Shown here: positions 36,449 to 46,651 of the stretch, one piece after another
Numbering within the stretch: position 1 is the stretch's first letter
Layout: the number at the start of each line of letters is the position of its first letter
NCBI RefSeq assembly: GCF_052857255.1
Contig: NC_135506.1
Location: 79,902,324 to 79,966,323 of the forward strand
DNA from: Amblyomma americanum
Lineage: Eukaryota; Arthropoda; Arachnida; Ixodida; Ixodidae
Length of the DNA stretch: 64,000 nt
Reading direction: 5' to 3'
Notes under the pieces: generated by a model
Seen by the model: only the letters and a program-made list of their open reading frames with translations
What the model was told of the DNA's origin: nothing
The model's database searches: none
Made by a program: the position numbers and the translations under genes

Positions 36449-36829
36449 ATGGAGGCGGTGTACGCGGCGATACGACTGAGGCGGCTGCGCTGGCGCGAGC
36501 AACGTCGAAGGAGGGCGCACGAAGACGCCCTTGACCTGCCGGACGAGCTGTTTCGACGCCTTTTTCGACTGGAGAAGCAGACTGTGGAGTGGTTGTGCGG
36601 CGAACTCGCCGATGAACTGGGAGGTTTGCCTGCGAGCGCGCTGTCGGTGCGGCGGCAAGTGCTGTGTGCACTGCGGTTATTTGCCACTGGCGGCTTTCAG
36701 ACTGCCGTTGGTAACGAGGCGCACCTCGGCATCGCACAACCGACGGTGAGCAAATGCGTACAACCGGTGTTGGAAGCAATTTGTAAAGTTAGTGCGCAGA
36801 AGGGGTGGGTGCCGTCGTCACCTCTGTGA
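36449..36829 (+). pseudogene. HARBI1-like (PIF/Harbinger) transposase, N-terminal part only
   Basis: The 126-codon frame from an ATG encodes a basic N-terminus followed by LFRLEKQTVEWLCGELAD and then LSVRRQVLCALRLFATGGF, with HLGIAQPTVSKCVQPVLEAI after it. This is the N-terminal helical and HTH-like region of HARBI1/Harbinger transposases (family pattern: FRL..DT..WLC..L, LS...QVL.ALRF.ATGSFQ, SQ.TVS..V). The DDE nuclease domain that should follow is absent, and the frame stops after 18 more codons. A donor-like ttt|gtaaag at about 36782 could mean an intron, but no downstream exon is recognised. Upstream, 36208-36222 and 36421-36436 are near-perfect inverted repeats (acgcaacggtcaatt), probably subterminal repeats. 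The high GC content compared with the neighbours suggests a relatively recent arrival. Confidence 0.8.
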
Positions 36830-37503
36830 CACTCAGCTACATATAAATAAGACACGCTTATGCTGGCAAAGCACTTTATTTTCTCTTCGTTTGGGCCTTC
36901 GCGCGAAACTTCGCGTACATAGAGCTCAGCCTCTATTCCTAAACATGAACATGCCGCTTATTTTCATTGCGAAGCACATTACTGCTGATCAAGCTGATAT
37001 ACGGTCTAAGTAACATATCTTTATGTTAGTGGCGTGGATAATTTTACCAAGTCAGTCACAACTCAGCGTTCTTTCAAAACATGAAGTTGGCAATTGGTTC
37101 GTCGTCACCAGCTTGCAGCCGCGCTTGTGGTTATAAGTGGTTCTTTTTTTCTTCCATTTCTGCTCTCAGTACCGAAGCACTTGCTCTTGCTTAGAATGAT
37201 CCGCAAGTAATCGGCCATGAAATAAGCTCTTCACACTGTTCAAAGTACGGAGACGGCTATGTAAGATACTTCACGCAGCGACAATATACAAAATGCATTC
37301 ACGCGCGCCGGCCGCTCCCTCGGAATCTCGGCTTTGTTCATTTTAGCGCGACTGTGTAGGTCATGCTCCGAAAGGGAACAGCAGTTCTTCGCGTGAGCAC
37401 CCAACACTTTTCCCGCCGAAAAAAAACATTTTGTTTGCAGTTTTTTTTTTTTTTGCTGACTTCCCATTGAGTGCCTCAAAGCAGCGGTGCTCTTCCCGTG
37501 CAG
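36830..37503. other. Flank of the HARBI1-like fragment, no gene seen
   Basis: An AATAAA on the minus strand (36875-36880) could end an opposite-strand transcript, as Harbinger elements often carry a second gene. No Myb/SANT-like frame is visible. A long T run lies at 37440-37454. Confidence 0.35.
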
Positions 37504-38056
37504 GCTTCTGTGACGTGGCCGCAGCTGAGCACAGCCTGTCCCTACTCGTCAGCGGCTCCGCGAGCATCTGCACCTCTGTCTCCAGAAGGATGGTGGCGAC
37601 ATCTACCCACCCGTAGAGCAATTGCTCTCGGCAGCTCTTTCCCGAGCGTTTCAACTCGACGGCCATGGAAAGTCGTGTGGGCCGCGTACAAGTAGGCACT
37701 GCTATTGTTCTTCATGTCAGCAGCAACAGATGGCAACTGAGCTCTGCCTGCTTTACCTGCTGGTGGCGCTGCTGCCATTCCTCATGCTAGTGGCGCCACC
37801 ATCTGGGATAGAGCTCACGCACAACACAAGTACATCCACCATAATCGCTGCACGTTCACTGCAGTAATACCACCAAAGCGTTAATTTCAACAGTTGAACA
37901 CGTGCGATGGCCTCATTGAAGTGAACCGGAATTGAACTGGGGCTACAATGAACAAACTACGATACCACAGGAGCACGCACGCGACGAGGCCACAACCCAC
38001 ATTGAACTCTACAGCCACAGCGGCAGCAACCACAACGCCCACATCGACGTAGATAA
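37504..38056 (+). other. Cassette 12 of the repeated array
   Basis: The acceptor is tcttcccgtgcag; the 3' end is set by a weak donor (ataa|gtaaac). Two adjacent motif copies occur: ctattgttcttcatgtcagc (near 37700) and, at 37750-37800, LLYLLVALLPFLMLVAPPSG in one frame. CA-rich sequence follows (37815-38040). Confidence 0.35.
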
Positions 38057-38512
38057 GTAAACTTAGAAGAAGCCCCGGTGACTCCCATAGCTATGGCGTT
38101 TTGCTACTGATAACATGATCGCTGGATGAATGCCGACCGCATCGGCCGCTGGAGAATATAGAAAAAATGCACGTATAATGAGATTCGAACGCACAGCGCC
38201 ATATGTGCCTAATTATACACAAGCCCACTACTCTATATTCTATAAACTCTATTCTATTCTAAAGATTCGTTTTTCCAGACTGTTTTCCGGGACATCTCCA
38301 GCGCTTTCGAAAACTAAACATGGCAAAACATGGTCTGCTCACCTACCTGTAAAACCCATAAACGTACCCATAAAACCCGGAAAACGTCTGTCAAACAGCG
38401 TAACCACACTGGACGTATACGCATTAAATGCAGGAAAAGCTTCCAGATGCTTTCCTCTAGCTCATCCTGTATGCCTTGTCAAGAACGTCATTTCTCCTGT
38501 TCCTCTTGGCAG

Positions 38513-38943
38513 AGGAAATTTCAGCCCAGCAGACTTGTCTGCTTGCGACGCTCCTGCTGTTCCTCATGCCGGCAGCGCTGGTTATTCAGTGGACATCTAC
38601 AGACCCCAAAACACGAAGACCCATTCCTCCACATAGACCATAACCCTCACACACTACAGCCACGAATGCACACCCCAACAGAGTGGCCATCTGTCCAACC
38701 ACCATTACGAAAACCACGGCGACAAAGGCACAACTACCACGAACATTAGCTCAGCAAAAAGAAACACCTCAGCCATCACTCATACACACCAACCGTCGCC
38801 ACTAGCGGTGCGTCAACTGCAGCGGCAGCGGGGAACGAACATGAGATCAGCTTCCACCGCGACACGGACCACTGTTCAGAAAGACTGCCCTACCTCGACC
38901 ACCACCACCACAAACTACCACAGCGATGACGACCATTTCGTTG
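38513..38943 (+). other. Cassette 13 of the repeated array
   Basis: The acceptor tctcctgttcctcttggcag is strong. The motif at 38540-38580 reads LLATLLLFLMPAALVIQW. It is followed by CA-rich sequence to about 38930. The donor (gttg|gtaata) is weak. Confidence 0.35.
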
Positions 38944-41059
38944 GTAATATGCTCTCCTGCCAAGGCTGACCAGGGATAACCAGATAACAGAAAATTAGGC
39001 GGGTTTAAGCATGGTTTGAACCTGGTTATACGAGCAAAAACTGTTAAGAGTTGACGAGCTCGGACTGGCGCACGCGTGCTTCGTTCATGGCGAGACTGAA
39101 CGACCAGCGCCGGCGAAGCAGCTGTGAAATCACCGCTAATCTCGTGGTATTACAGCGGCGAGGCTCCGAGCGCGCGCAGTTGCGACGCGTCTCCGCAGCG
39201 GGTCACGTTGCGTGACGTCACACGACACACCACCACTCCGATGGCTGAAGTGTGGTAGGAACGGCACTTGTTTTGTTCTTCATGAGGGTGGTGACCGTAA
39301 TCATGTCTGCACATTTTGGCGTCCATTTCTTTGATCGGGCCACTAGTTGTTTTATGCCGACGGTCGTGGCCATCCCGCACTATGCGAAGCCTCGAATATA
39401 GAAACGCTGTCCTCTGCTCCCAAAATGTCCCCAGCTATAGTGCTTACAAAGCCCCCACAGCTTCCCCTGCTAAGAGAATTGTGCACACAAGGTTACTGTG
39501 CGGAAACTATCAGAACCGAAAACACCTATAAGAATCCCTCTAACTGGCGCGACCATGACCATCCTAATGGTAGTCATTGACATGCAACAAGCCCGATAGC
39601 AACAGGGCCTTGACGACCACGACAACGAATTGAGCAATGAGAAATACTGCAACCTCACAGCGGGGGCCTCGTTGTTTTAATGTTAGGCTAGTATACGAAA
39701 ATTGCAGAGTTCGATCCCCTATTGCGCCGGCTGCCCTTCCGTTATCCAATCGGTACTAGGAACAGCTTTGCACTATGCTGCTTTTGGGCAAAATAGGTCC
39801 GCGTCAACTATCGCAGCTATCGCCAACTCAATCGTTTTCTGCCGACTCCTTCCCGGTTGTCATCCTCTTCTTTTAAGCAGTTTTTTTTCCTTCACTGCTC
39901 TTGATATGTTCCTTAATAATTGCAGCAAGTTGCGGAAAGTGGAGAATATGTGAGCCGGAATGGCTTCCGGATGGTTCTTCCGATGTTTCTCATGCCTTAG
40001 CCAAGTACTTGGTCTCACCAGGGATAAGTAAGACCCCGTTGATAATTGTCAAATGCCAGTCCATGTCGCACATCACCGGGTTGCAGATCACCGGCACGTT
40101 CCTTCTCCCTGTTCTCTTGACACAGTCTGTACCGAGCATGGCCATTTCCTTTCTTTCTTAAACCAACCACTTTCGCTTCTCTTTCCCTTCTTCATACTTT
40201 GCGGACATCAGTGACGTCCTTCATTATCACTTTTCATCCCCTCCAACCGTTCTTTATTGTCCACGGGTCCTCCCCATTGCCTTTAAATCCCAACTGGTGT
40301 CCGCATTTCTGCCTTCTTCCCAGCGCTTCTCCTTTCACCATCCTTTCCGGGTGCACAATTGGCCGTTTCTCGTTTCTTCCCTCATGGGACTTCTTGCTGT
40401 CATGCCGGCCGTAGACGGGGGCACCAAATGGCCAATTTTGGTGGGCTTTTGCAATGCCTCTGCTACCCAGGCATGGGGTTTTGTCCCTTTTGTTCGGCAC
40501 GGGTTCACCATTTTTTCCTGCGCGCAGGATTAGTCTTTTCTCATGGCATAGGCCCACTGTTGCCGCTTTTCACACTCCTCTCTTTCTTTTACCTTATTTG
40601 TCAATCGGTAATTTCTTCTCTACCCGTTCTTCTATGCTCACCCTTATCCTCATTCTTTCCTTCTGTACTCTCGTTTTCTACCCTCTACAGTGTCTTCCTT
40701 TTCTTCCTCCCGTTTGTAAATTGCGCCTTCTTGCCAGCAACCAATAAGCGCTAAAATTTTTGGGCACAAGAGCCGGCTTCCTACCTCATTCTTCTTTCAG
40801 TGACCTCTATTAACGGGACTTTTCTGCTCTGCTTTGCTCGCCTTGCTGCACCTTTTAAGTTTGTTTGACAGATTTTCTTATAGGATTTTGTCATGAAATC
40901 TTCTTTGGGCGCACCTCGCCTGTAATATTTTTTGGACTGGTGTACACAGGCTATAACTATCTTTCTGCAACCTGTGTTTTGGGTGTTACCTGCCATCTGA
41001 CGAGTTTGACACAAGGGGTCACAGAATTAGAAATTGGCGTTTGATTCCAGCTTGCGTAG
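38944..41059. other. Inter-cassette sequence with a CT-rich patch
   Basis: At about 40150-40720 there is a strongly pyrimidine-rich region in which all three plus frames stay open for 70-130 codons. That openness is explained by composition. No motif is recognised. Confidence 0.4.
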
Positions 41060-41842
41060 ATGCAAACATCTTGTAATATGGCGCTCTATATCCCAGTTGC
41101 TCTTATGCCTCTTAAATTCATGATCAGCATCAAGTACCGTAAACGCAGATACAAAGTCCTGCACACCAATGGCGACGACCGCAAATACGTCCAGAATTCA
41201 TGCCACTGCGAATGTGCGAATCATCAGCAGTGCAACTACGAGAGCTACGATAGCAACTTCCACGTCAACGACTATCACAGAAGAGCAGCTGCAGCTGCGC
41301 TGCGAAAACGGTGGCCCCAACCACGACATCACCTTTCTAGAAAGCAATGCATTTCACTAGCCATGACGGCCATGGTCTCGTTACAGCCCTTAAGAACACG
41401 TACAGATAAAACCGGCGCGAGAAACACAGTGCAAGAAACAAGGAGAGACCATAACGACCGGAATCGACAACCCAGGATTCTGCTCGTTAGGCCACCAGAA
41501 CCGCGCTCCGTCGGTAGCTTCCGGATTCGGGTTTTCGTCGTTGGTCCCGGGTCTCTTCAGGTCATACGCCACGTGCCACGTGCCTCCAGCCATCGGCTTT
41601 CTTCCTCCTGGCTGCCGGGTCTCCTGTGCCTTCGAACATCGCTATCCTGCTGTCGCGCTTGCCGAAAGGGTCATTTCCGCCAATGGTCGTGCCGATGAAC
41701 GTTTGGAGAGAAGTTACTACTTCCCGAAAGAAGCTGACGACATCGTTACACGGGCCGACGGCACAGAATACGCCGTGAGCTGTGCTACGACATCGGTGAT
41801 GACCTTACATCGCCACCTGGTACACAACCGGACAAGAAGAAG
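41060..41842 (+). other. Cassette 14 of the repeated array (diverged)
   Basis: The acceptor is ccagcttgcgtag and the donor is agaag|gtgagagtt. A weak motif (ccagttgctcttatgcct, 41092) is followed by a CA-rich region. A 212-codon frame is open from 41060 but has no match to frames in other cassettes. Possibly two units, with a second ttcttcctcctggctgccgg at 41600. Confidence 0.3.
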
Positions 41843-42664
41843 GTGAGAGTTCCCTTGCATTTTACCGATGGTGTAAAATGTGCAGACAATAACAAGCGCA
41901 CCAGAGAAATTGAAATGCCTTAAAGACTCCTGTCTGGGGTAACACACCTTGAGAATAGCGGCCAATAAATAGAAGAGAACAGTCACTGAAACCGACGAAA
42001 CCAAATGTTTCTATTGTTTTTAGGTTGTTGATCACCAGAAAATTAGTAGCGTAATCATTTCTTACGTGGAAAATCTCTGGTTAGAAAAGAGAATAAAAAC
42101 ATCCACGCGGGAAATGAACCTGCGGCTTCCGCATGCTGCGAGCGCTGCTTTGCCAACCGAGCAAAGGCGTCGATCGCGCAGACTTCTACTTTAGAGGGTT
42201 TTTAATTTGCACGTAACCCAATCCTAAAAATTAAGACCAGCAACTCATAACGGCAGACGTAGGAACATCCTGTTATAGCGCAAGTGTCACGTGGAATGTG
42301 ATCGAATACTGAATGAAGGCGGTGGCTCCGCGATACTATGCTATGCTTCATAAGGCATCAATACTCCCACAACAGAGGCCCTCCTCCAGCTATTTATCAG
42401 CCAGGCCAGGGAACTGAGGGGATTTTTACCCACACGCATGAAGGATGCCAACGGTTTCTGAAGCCGACGAAAGCCAAGGGGAATGTTACCTTTTGTTTTA
42501 ATATGCACTTGATCAACGGGAAATTAGTAGCGTAACAGTTTTTCACATCGAAGAAATTATTAGAAAGTAGAAGACAAAAAGTGCCCGCGATTTATCTGGT
42601 TAAGATTAATGTGACTCAGGCGCGCTAACACGTTTGCCGTTGTTAAGCGAGTTGCACCAAACTT
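41843..42664. other. Inter-cassette sequence with a tRNA-like SINE head
   Basis: On the minus strand at 42090-42185 the order gctcggttggcaaagcagcg then caggttcatttcccgcg resembles A and B boxes of a tRNA-derived SINE head. Elsewhere nothing is recognised. Confidence 0.4.
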
Positions 42665-42800
42665 TCTTGCCGTCGTTCCTCAGCTTGGGACAGGGTGAAT
42701 TGTAGACACATGGGAGAGGCCTTTGCCCTGGAGTGGGCGTAGTCAGGCTCGTCGTGATGATGATGGTGGTGGTGCTGATGAAAGGTATTAAGCAGGTTGT
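42665..42800 (+). mobile_element. RTE-like LINE 3' end
   Basis: One frame reads DRVNCRHMGEAFALEWA and then stop, matching the C-terminus of tick RTE-like LINEs (DRVNWRDMGEAFALQWA pattern). It is followed at once by a TGATGATGATGG/TGG-type microsatellite tail, as expected at this element's 3' end. It is the same family as the minus-strand relic at 1.3-1.8 kb. The 5' part is absent (truncated insertion). Confidence 0.65.
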
Positions 42801-43422
42801 GATGACGCCACGTGGTCACGTGACCTAGGCGTCCCACCTAGGTTGCTGAAGTGGCCGGTTGCTCCGGAGGACCGAACTGTTTACACGTTCACTGTACCAT
42901 GGGTTGGTCACGTGGTGTATTCCTGCTATGCAGCGGGAATACTGAATGCCGCTATGCTGCCGTGGGAGAGCTCACATTGTTCAAAGAGCCTGATAAAACA
43001 CATGCCAAGCAGTGGTTGCCATTTATAGCCTGTTACAATAGGACCGCCGACAGCTCACTGCAGAGTCACGTTGCACCCAAAAAAACTTAAGGGTGGCACA
43101 CCAGTGAGCCACGACGCGCAGGGCCCCGAAAATCACGGCCGCAGTAAACGTGTTAATATAGGTTTCACAATAAGACAACCTTTGGACGCTTCACACGCGT
43201 GGTTGTATTTATGGTATGCGCGCGATATCAGATTCAAAATTCAAGATATTGCTCTGCTGAACAACGAATCTGCTCGCATAGTGGTGCAAAGAAATAAGAC
43301 TTGATATGGGCCGTATATCCATAAGGTGCGCGCAAGCTTTGTTTCCTCTCTTTGTTTGCATTTCTGTTTAAAAATTTAAACAATACTCATAATGTACTTC
43401 TTGTGACGCTCGTTCATTCTAG
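42801..43422. other. Intron before the terminal cassette
   Basis: No feature that I can support. It ends in acceptor cgttcattctag. Confidence 0.35.
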
Positions 43423-43870
43423 GTCGTTTCACCGCGCTAAACGGAGCCTAGCCTTCAACCGGGGTGACATCGGAGCCTCCTGCCGCTTTCGTGTTGCCCC
43501 CTGCCACCGTTCGCCTGCAGACGATGCCACATCCATATATCCGCGTTCAAGGGCGGAAAGTGGTTCTAATAAGGACCGTTCTCATCATCTTGTGTGAGCC
43601 CCCCTGGCAGGCATCGGCGACACAAGTTCTGTTCGTCTTGTGGGTGGCCGCCGCAGGCCAGCTGAAACTTCCAAGTGTCGCAGCGCAGTCCACAAAGCAT
43701 CATCGGCCAGAGCGACCACAGCTACCAGCGCTGACAAGCACCGCAACATTTGTTCACCAAGGCGCACACAGTATCACGATGAAAACCGCCGCAAGTACGA
43801 CGACCACTCTCACGAATCATCCACTAGTACCATGCACCACAGCCATCTCTGCTTAGTCCCAACCCCTTAT

Positions 43871-44470
43871 CGCACGACACACGCCAACCACAATCTCAGC
43901 TAACAATTTCATGTACACATCTCCATGAGTTTCACGCTCACATATGCATCAGTTTCGTGGTGAAATCTGCATCAGTTACCGCAACGCCAGGCGCACGCAC
44001 ACGCCAACCACAATCTCAGCTAACCGTGCCTCTCCATGAGCTTCACGATCACATATGCATCAGTTTCGTGGTCAAATCTTCATCAGTTACCGCAACGCCA
44101 GGAACACGCACACGCCAAACACAATCTCAGCTAACAGTTTCATGTACGCATCTCCAGGAGTTTCACGCTCACATATGCATCACTTTCGTGGTCAAATCTT
44201 CATCAGTTCCCGCAACGCCTGGAACACGCACACGCCAAACACAATCTCAGCTAACAGTTTCATGTACGCATCTCCAGGAGTTTCACGCTCACATATGCAT
44301 CACTTTCGTGGTCAAATCTTCATCAGTTACCGCAAAGCCAGGAACACGCACACGCCAACCCCAATCTCAGCAAACAGTTTCATGTACGCATCTCCATGAG
44401 CTTCACGCTCACATATGCATCAGTTTCGTGGTCAAATCTACATCAGTTACCGCAACGCCAGGCACAAGGG
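43871..44470 (+). repeat. 120-bp satellite, about five copies
   Basis: The marker acgccaa recurs at 43881, 44001, 44112, 44232 and 44352, giving periods of 120, 111, 120 and 120. Other constant words are cacaatctcagctaac, cacatatgcatca and tttcgtggtNaaatc. The single deviant spacing is a 9-bp loss, so every length change is a multiple of three. Two different frames are open across most of the array. Confidence 0.95.
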
Positions 44471-44623
44471 AAAAATCGGGCGACGGCCACAAATATACCG
44501 GCTCACTGAGCCATATCGGCATATCTACAACATGTTGGTTGCGACACCATCGATTGTACTAAATCGCGAAAACTATCCGCTGACCGCTGACGACACATAG
44601 GTGACGTGAACGTGCTGTTCTGC

Positions 44624-44629
44624 AATAAA
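44624..44629 (+). terminator. Polyadenylation signal AATAAA
   Basis: A canonical hexamer in gcaataaagtatga, 60 bases after the end of the open frame through the satellite. It is consistent with the 3' end of the cassette transcript. A T-rich stretch follows within 15 bases. Confidence 0.45.
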
Positions 44630-44650
44630 GTATGAATTTTTCTCCTATCA

Positions 44651-45466
44651 AATGCAGTCTCAGCGTATCAGTGCTTGAAGGGAACACATGTATCACGCGA
44701 CTGTCGCCAGGTTGGAAACGACAGTTGAAACCTAGGATCTGAACGTAGTAAATGTTGCAGTCATCACGAGTGAACCGATCGTATTTTTCGTACTTTGCTT
44801 CGTGAACAGCCAAAATTTCCAGCGCTGATGCTGTAACATACGACAATGCAAGATACAGACCAGAATACGCTACTTTCGCACCGCGACCGGTTAGCGCGTA
44901 GTATCAGATATATAGATAGATACTTGAGGCCTTGCCCTTTGTAACGGGTGGGCACCACTAGGTTGGGCACCCGGACCAAAAACAAAAACAAAAAACCAGA
45001 AGATGGAAGCGCGCAAGGAGAGAAAGAAAGATAAAACGCACAAAAAAAGGAAAAAGCATTAAACAAACAAAAAAAACACGCAAAGGCTAAAGTATGAGGC
45101 GCCATCTTCCGCCGTGCTGCCAAAACACTACGTGCAAAAACAGAGCTTTGTGACCTTGAAAAATTAAAAGAAGCAGCTGGGTTGTGGAGCGCTGTGTGCG
45201 ATGTGCGCTCTGTTGAGAGCACTGCCGCTGCGGAGTGTTCACCCTGCATAGTTTCCCATTATCGAGGTGTTAAAACTGCCGAAGTGCATCGAATATAGAT
45301 TGCTGATTTCCAGAGAATGAAATACGAGTAAAGTACCAAAGCACCAGTAAGTACTGTTTGAAACGGTCGACCGTCGCCATCGCCATACATTCGGGACGGC
45401 GTGAATAAACATCTTCCTTGTGGTCTTGAAAGCCTTTTTCCTTGCTGCGAGCCACACTGTCGCTCA
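44651..45466. other. Unassigned stretch with a LINE-tail-like segment
   Basis: At 44905-44990 the minus strand reads gggtgcccaacctagtggtg, then caaggcctcaagtatctatc and a TATC run, which resembles a retroelement 3' tail. An A-rich region follows at 44980-45080. No gene is seen. Confidence 0.35.
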
Positions 45467-45487
45467 CCCCCCCCCCCCCCCCCCCCC
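45467..45487 (+). repeat. Poly-C run of 21
   Basis: Uninterrupted C tract, prone to length error. It lies next to the tRNA-like SINE at 45.5 kb. Confidence 0.95.
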
Positions 45488-45534
45488 ACCGCGGAGGTTT
45501 CGTGCGCCGTAGTGTTGCCCCACTGTGTACAGTA

Positions 45535-45640
45535 CGTGTGGTGATGGTTGGTTGAGGCCTGCGGCTGGCGCGAAGCTCGAACCCAAGGTAGTTGATGTCA
45601 TGTGCCCACCGTAGCAACCACTACACCGACCGATTGAAGC
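45535..45640 (-). mobile_element. tRNA-like SINE head
   Basis: The minus strand shows gtcggtgtagtggttgctac (A-box like), then ccttgggttcgagcttcgcg (B-box like) at tRNA-like spacing. The arms do not pair well enough for a functional tRNA. Confidence 0.55.
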
Positions 45641-45979
45641 CCTACGCCAGTGCTGCTGCCCAGCCAAGCAAGGCAGCCACGCAAGTGCAGCCCGTAGCTA
45701 CAGCGTCGGTTTTCAGTGTTCACCCTTTACAGCCGCATCGATGTACTGGGATCAGCTGGGTTCAGCGTGGGGGCTTGCAGTATAACCGACAGAAGGCAAT
45801 TATGAGCCCATTTCGATATTTGGCACCAGCTGGCATTTGTAGCGATCGAGTACTACAAAACAGGATTGCCCGAATTATTGAACCCTCCCTCACCGCTTTG
45901 CGTCTTTGCAATGGAAGCGCTAGCTTTGGCGGTCCCTATCACCTGATTGTTGTCAGCGAGTTGCGTACGAACGATAATG

Positions 45980-46552
45980 GGCTGACAAAATGGCATGAGA
46001 ATTTCTTGCACTCACCGGAGGCATTTGCCCTGGACAAGGGCGTCGTTCAAGCGCAAAGAACCTGGAAGGAGAAAGACTTGGACAACGCGAGCGGTTACTT
46101 CCAACACAAGCATATTAAATACGTTTTGCTGCATGACGTCAACTGACAGCACCACCGACATGAAGTAGACGCACGCAAGAACATTCTCACCTTGTTAGTC
46201 AGTGTTATAGATGGTGCGCTGATGCAGGATGAACCCGCTTTTCTAATCAAATCTGCTATAACGCCCTGACACCTACTTACCTTGCGTGCGCTGAAGAAAG
46301 GTTTACATGGCTTTTTTTTTTCAGCACAGTCAAGACAATGTTCAGAAAGATTACCTACTGACGTCATCACAATCTGCTCACCATGGCCGGTGGCAATAAC
46401 CCCATCGAACTGCTATAATTGCACACCTTTCTACTGTGCTGCAGCAATATTTCATTCAGACATCGGCCAGTATTACCGATGTACTTAAACCCACACGATA
46501 GGAGAATTACATCCCAGAACCACATGCTACAAAAGGGGTGCTTCATACCGCA
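45980..46552 (-). pseudogene. Penelope-like element, GIY-YIG domain, left inverted copy
   Basis: Read leftward from 46552, the copy gives a broken version of FKYIGNTGRCLNE, then HCLDCAEKKKPCKPFFSARK, and then a C-terminal IRKAGSSCISAPSITLTNK. These are the GIY-YIG endonuclease motif, the Cys-rich loop and the C-terminal block of Penelope-like retroelements. The reverse transcriptase is absent. A stop and frame changes lie between the blocks (46400-46470), so the copy is dead. The 3' flank (gacgtcatgcagcaaaacgt) is shared with the right copy. Confidence 0.7.
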
Positions 46553-46651
46553 TGGTTCTTAAAGCTTTTGGAAAGGGTTAGTCAATTTGGCTAGTTTTTC
46601 CAGATTCTAGGGCGTGAGAGCTTGAAAAGCTTTTAGAACCATGCAGTCTCA

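Larger units (their letters stand above)
43423..44650 (+). other. Terminal cassette (15) with poly(A) signal
   Basis: After acceptor cgctcgttcattctag, the motif at 43619-43660 reads TQVLFVLWVAAAGQL in one frame, then CA-rich sequence, then a 120-bp satellite (43871-44470). The end is defined by gcaataaag (AATAAA at 44624-44629) with no GTGAG donor before it. This makes it the probable last exon of a plus-strand transcript that includes the earlier cassettes. A 202-codon frame (43957-44562) is open through the satellite, but coding is unproven. Confidence 0.4.

Noticed and set aside
40150..40760. Overlapping frames of 70-130 codons on plus and minus strands
   Set aside because: Pyrimidine-rich composition removes stop codons in every plus frame; no motif is present.
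43957..44562. 202-codon repetitive protein as a confident gene
   Set aside because: A second frame is open over much of the array, there is no signal peptide or family match, and unit length alone keeps it open. Kept as a repeat and a finding.
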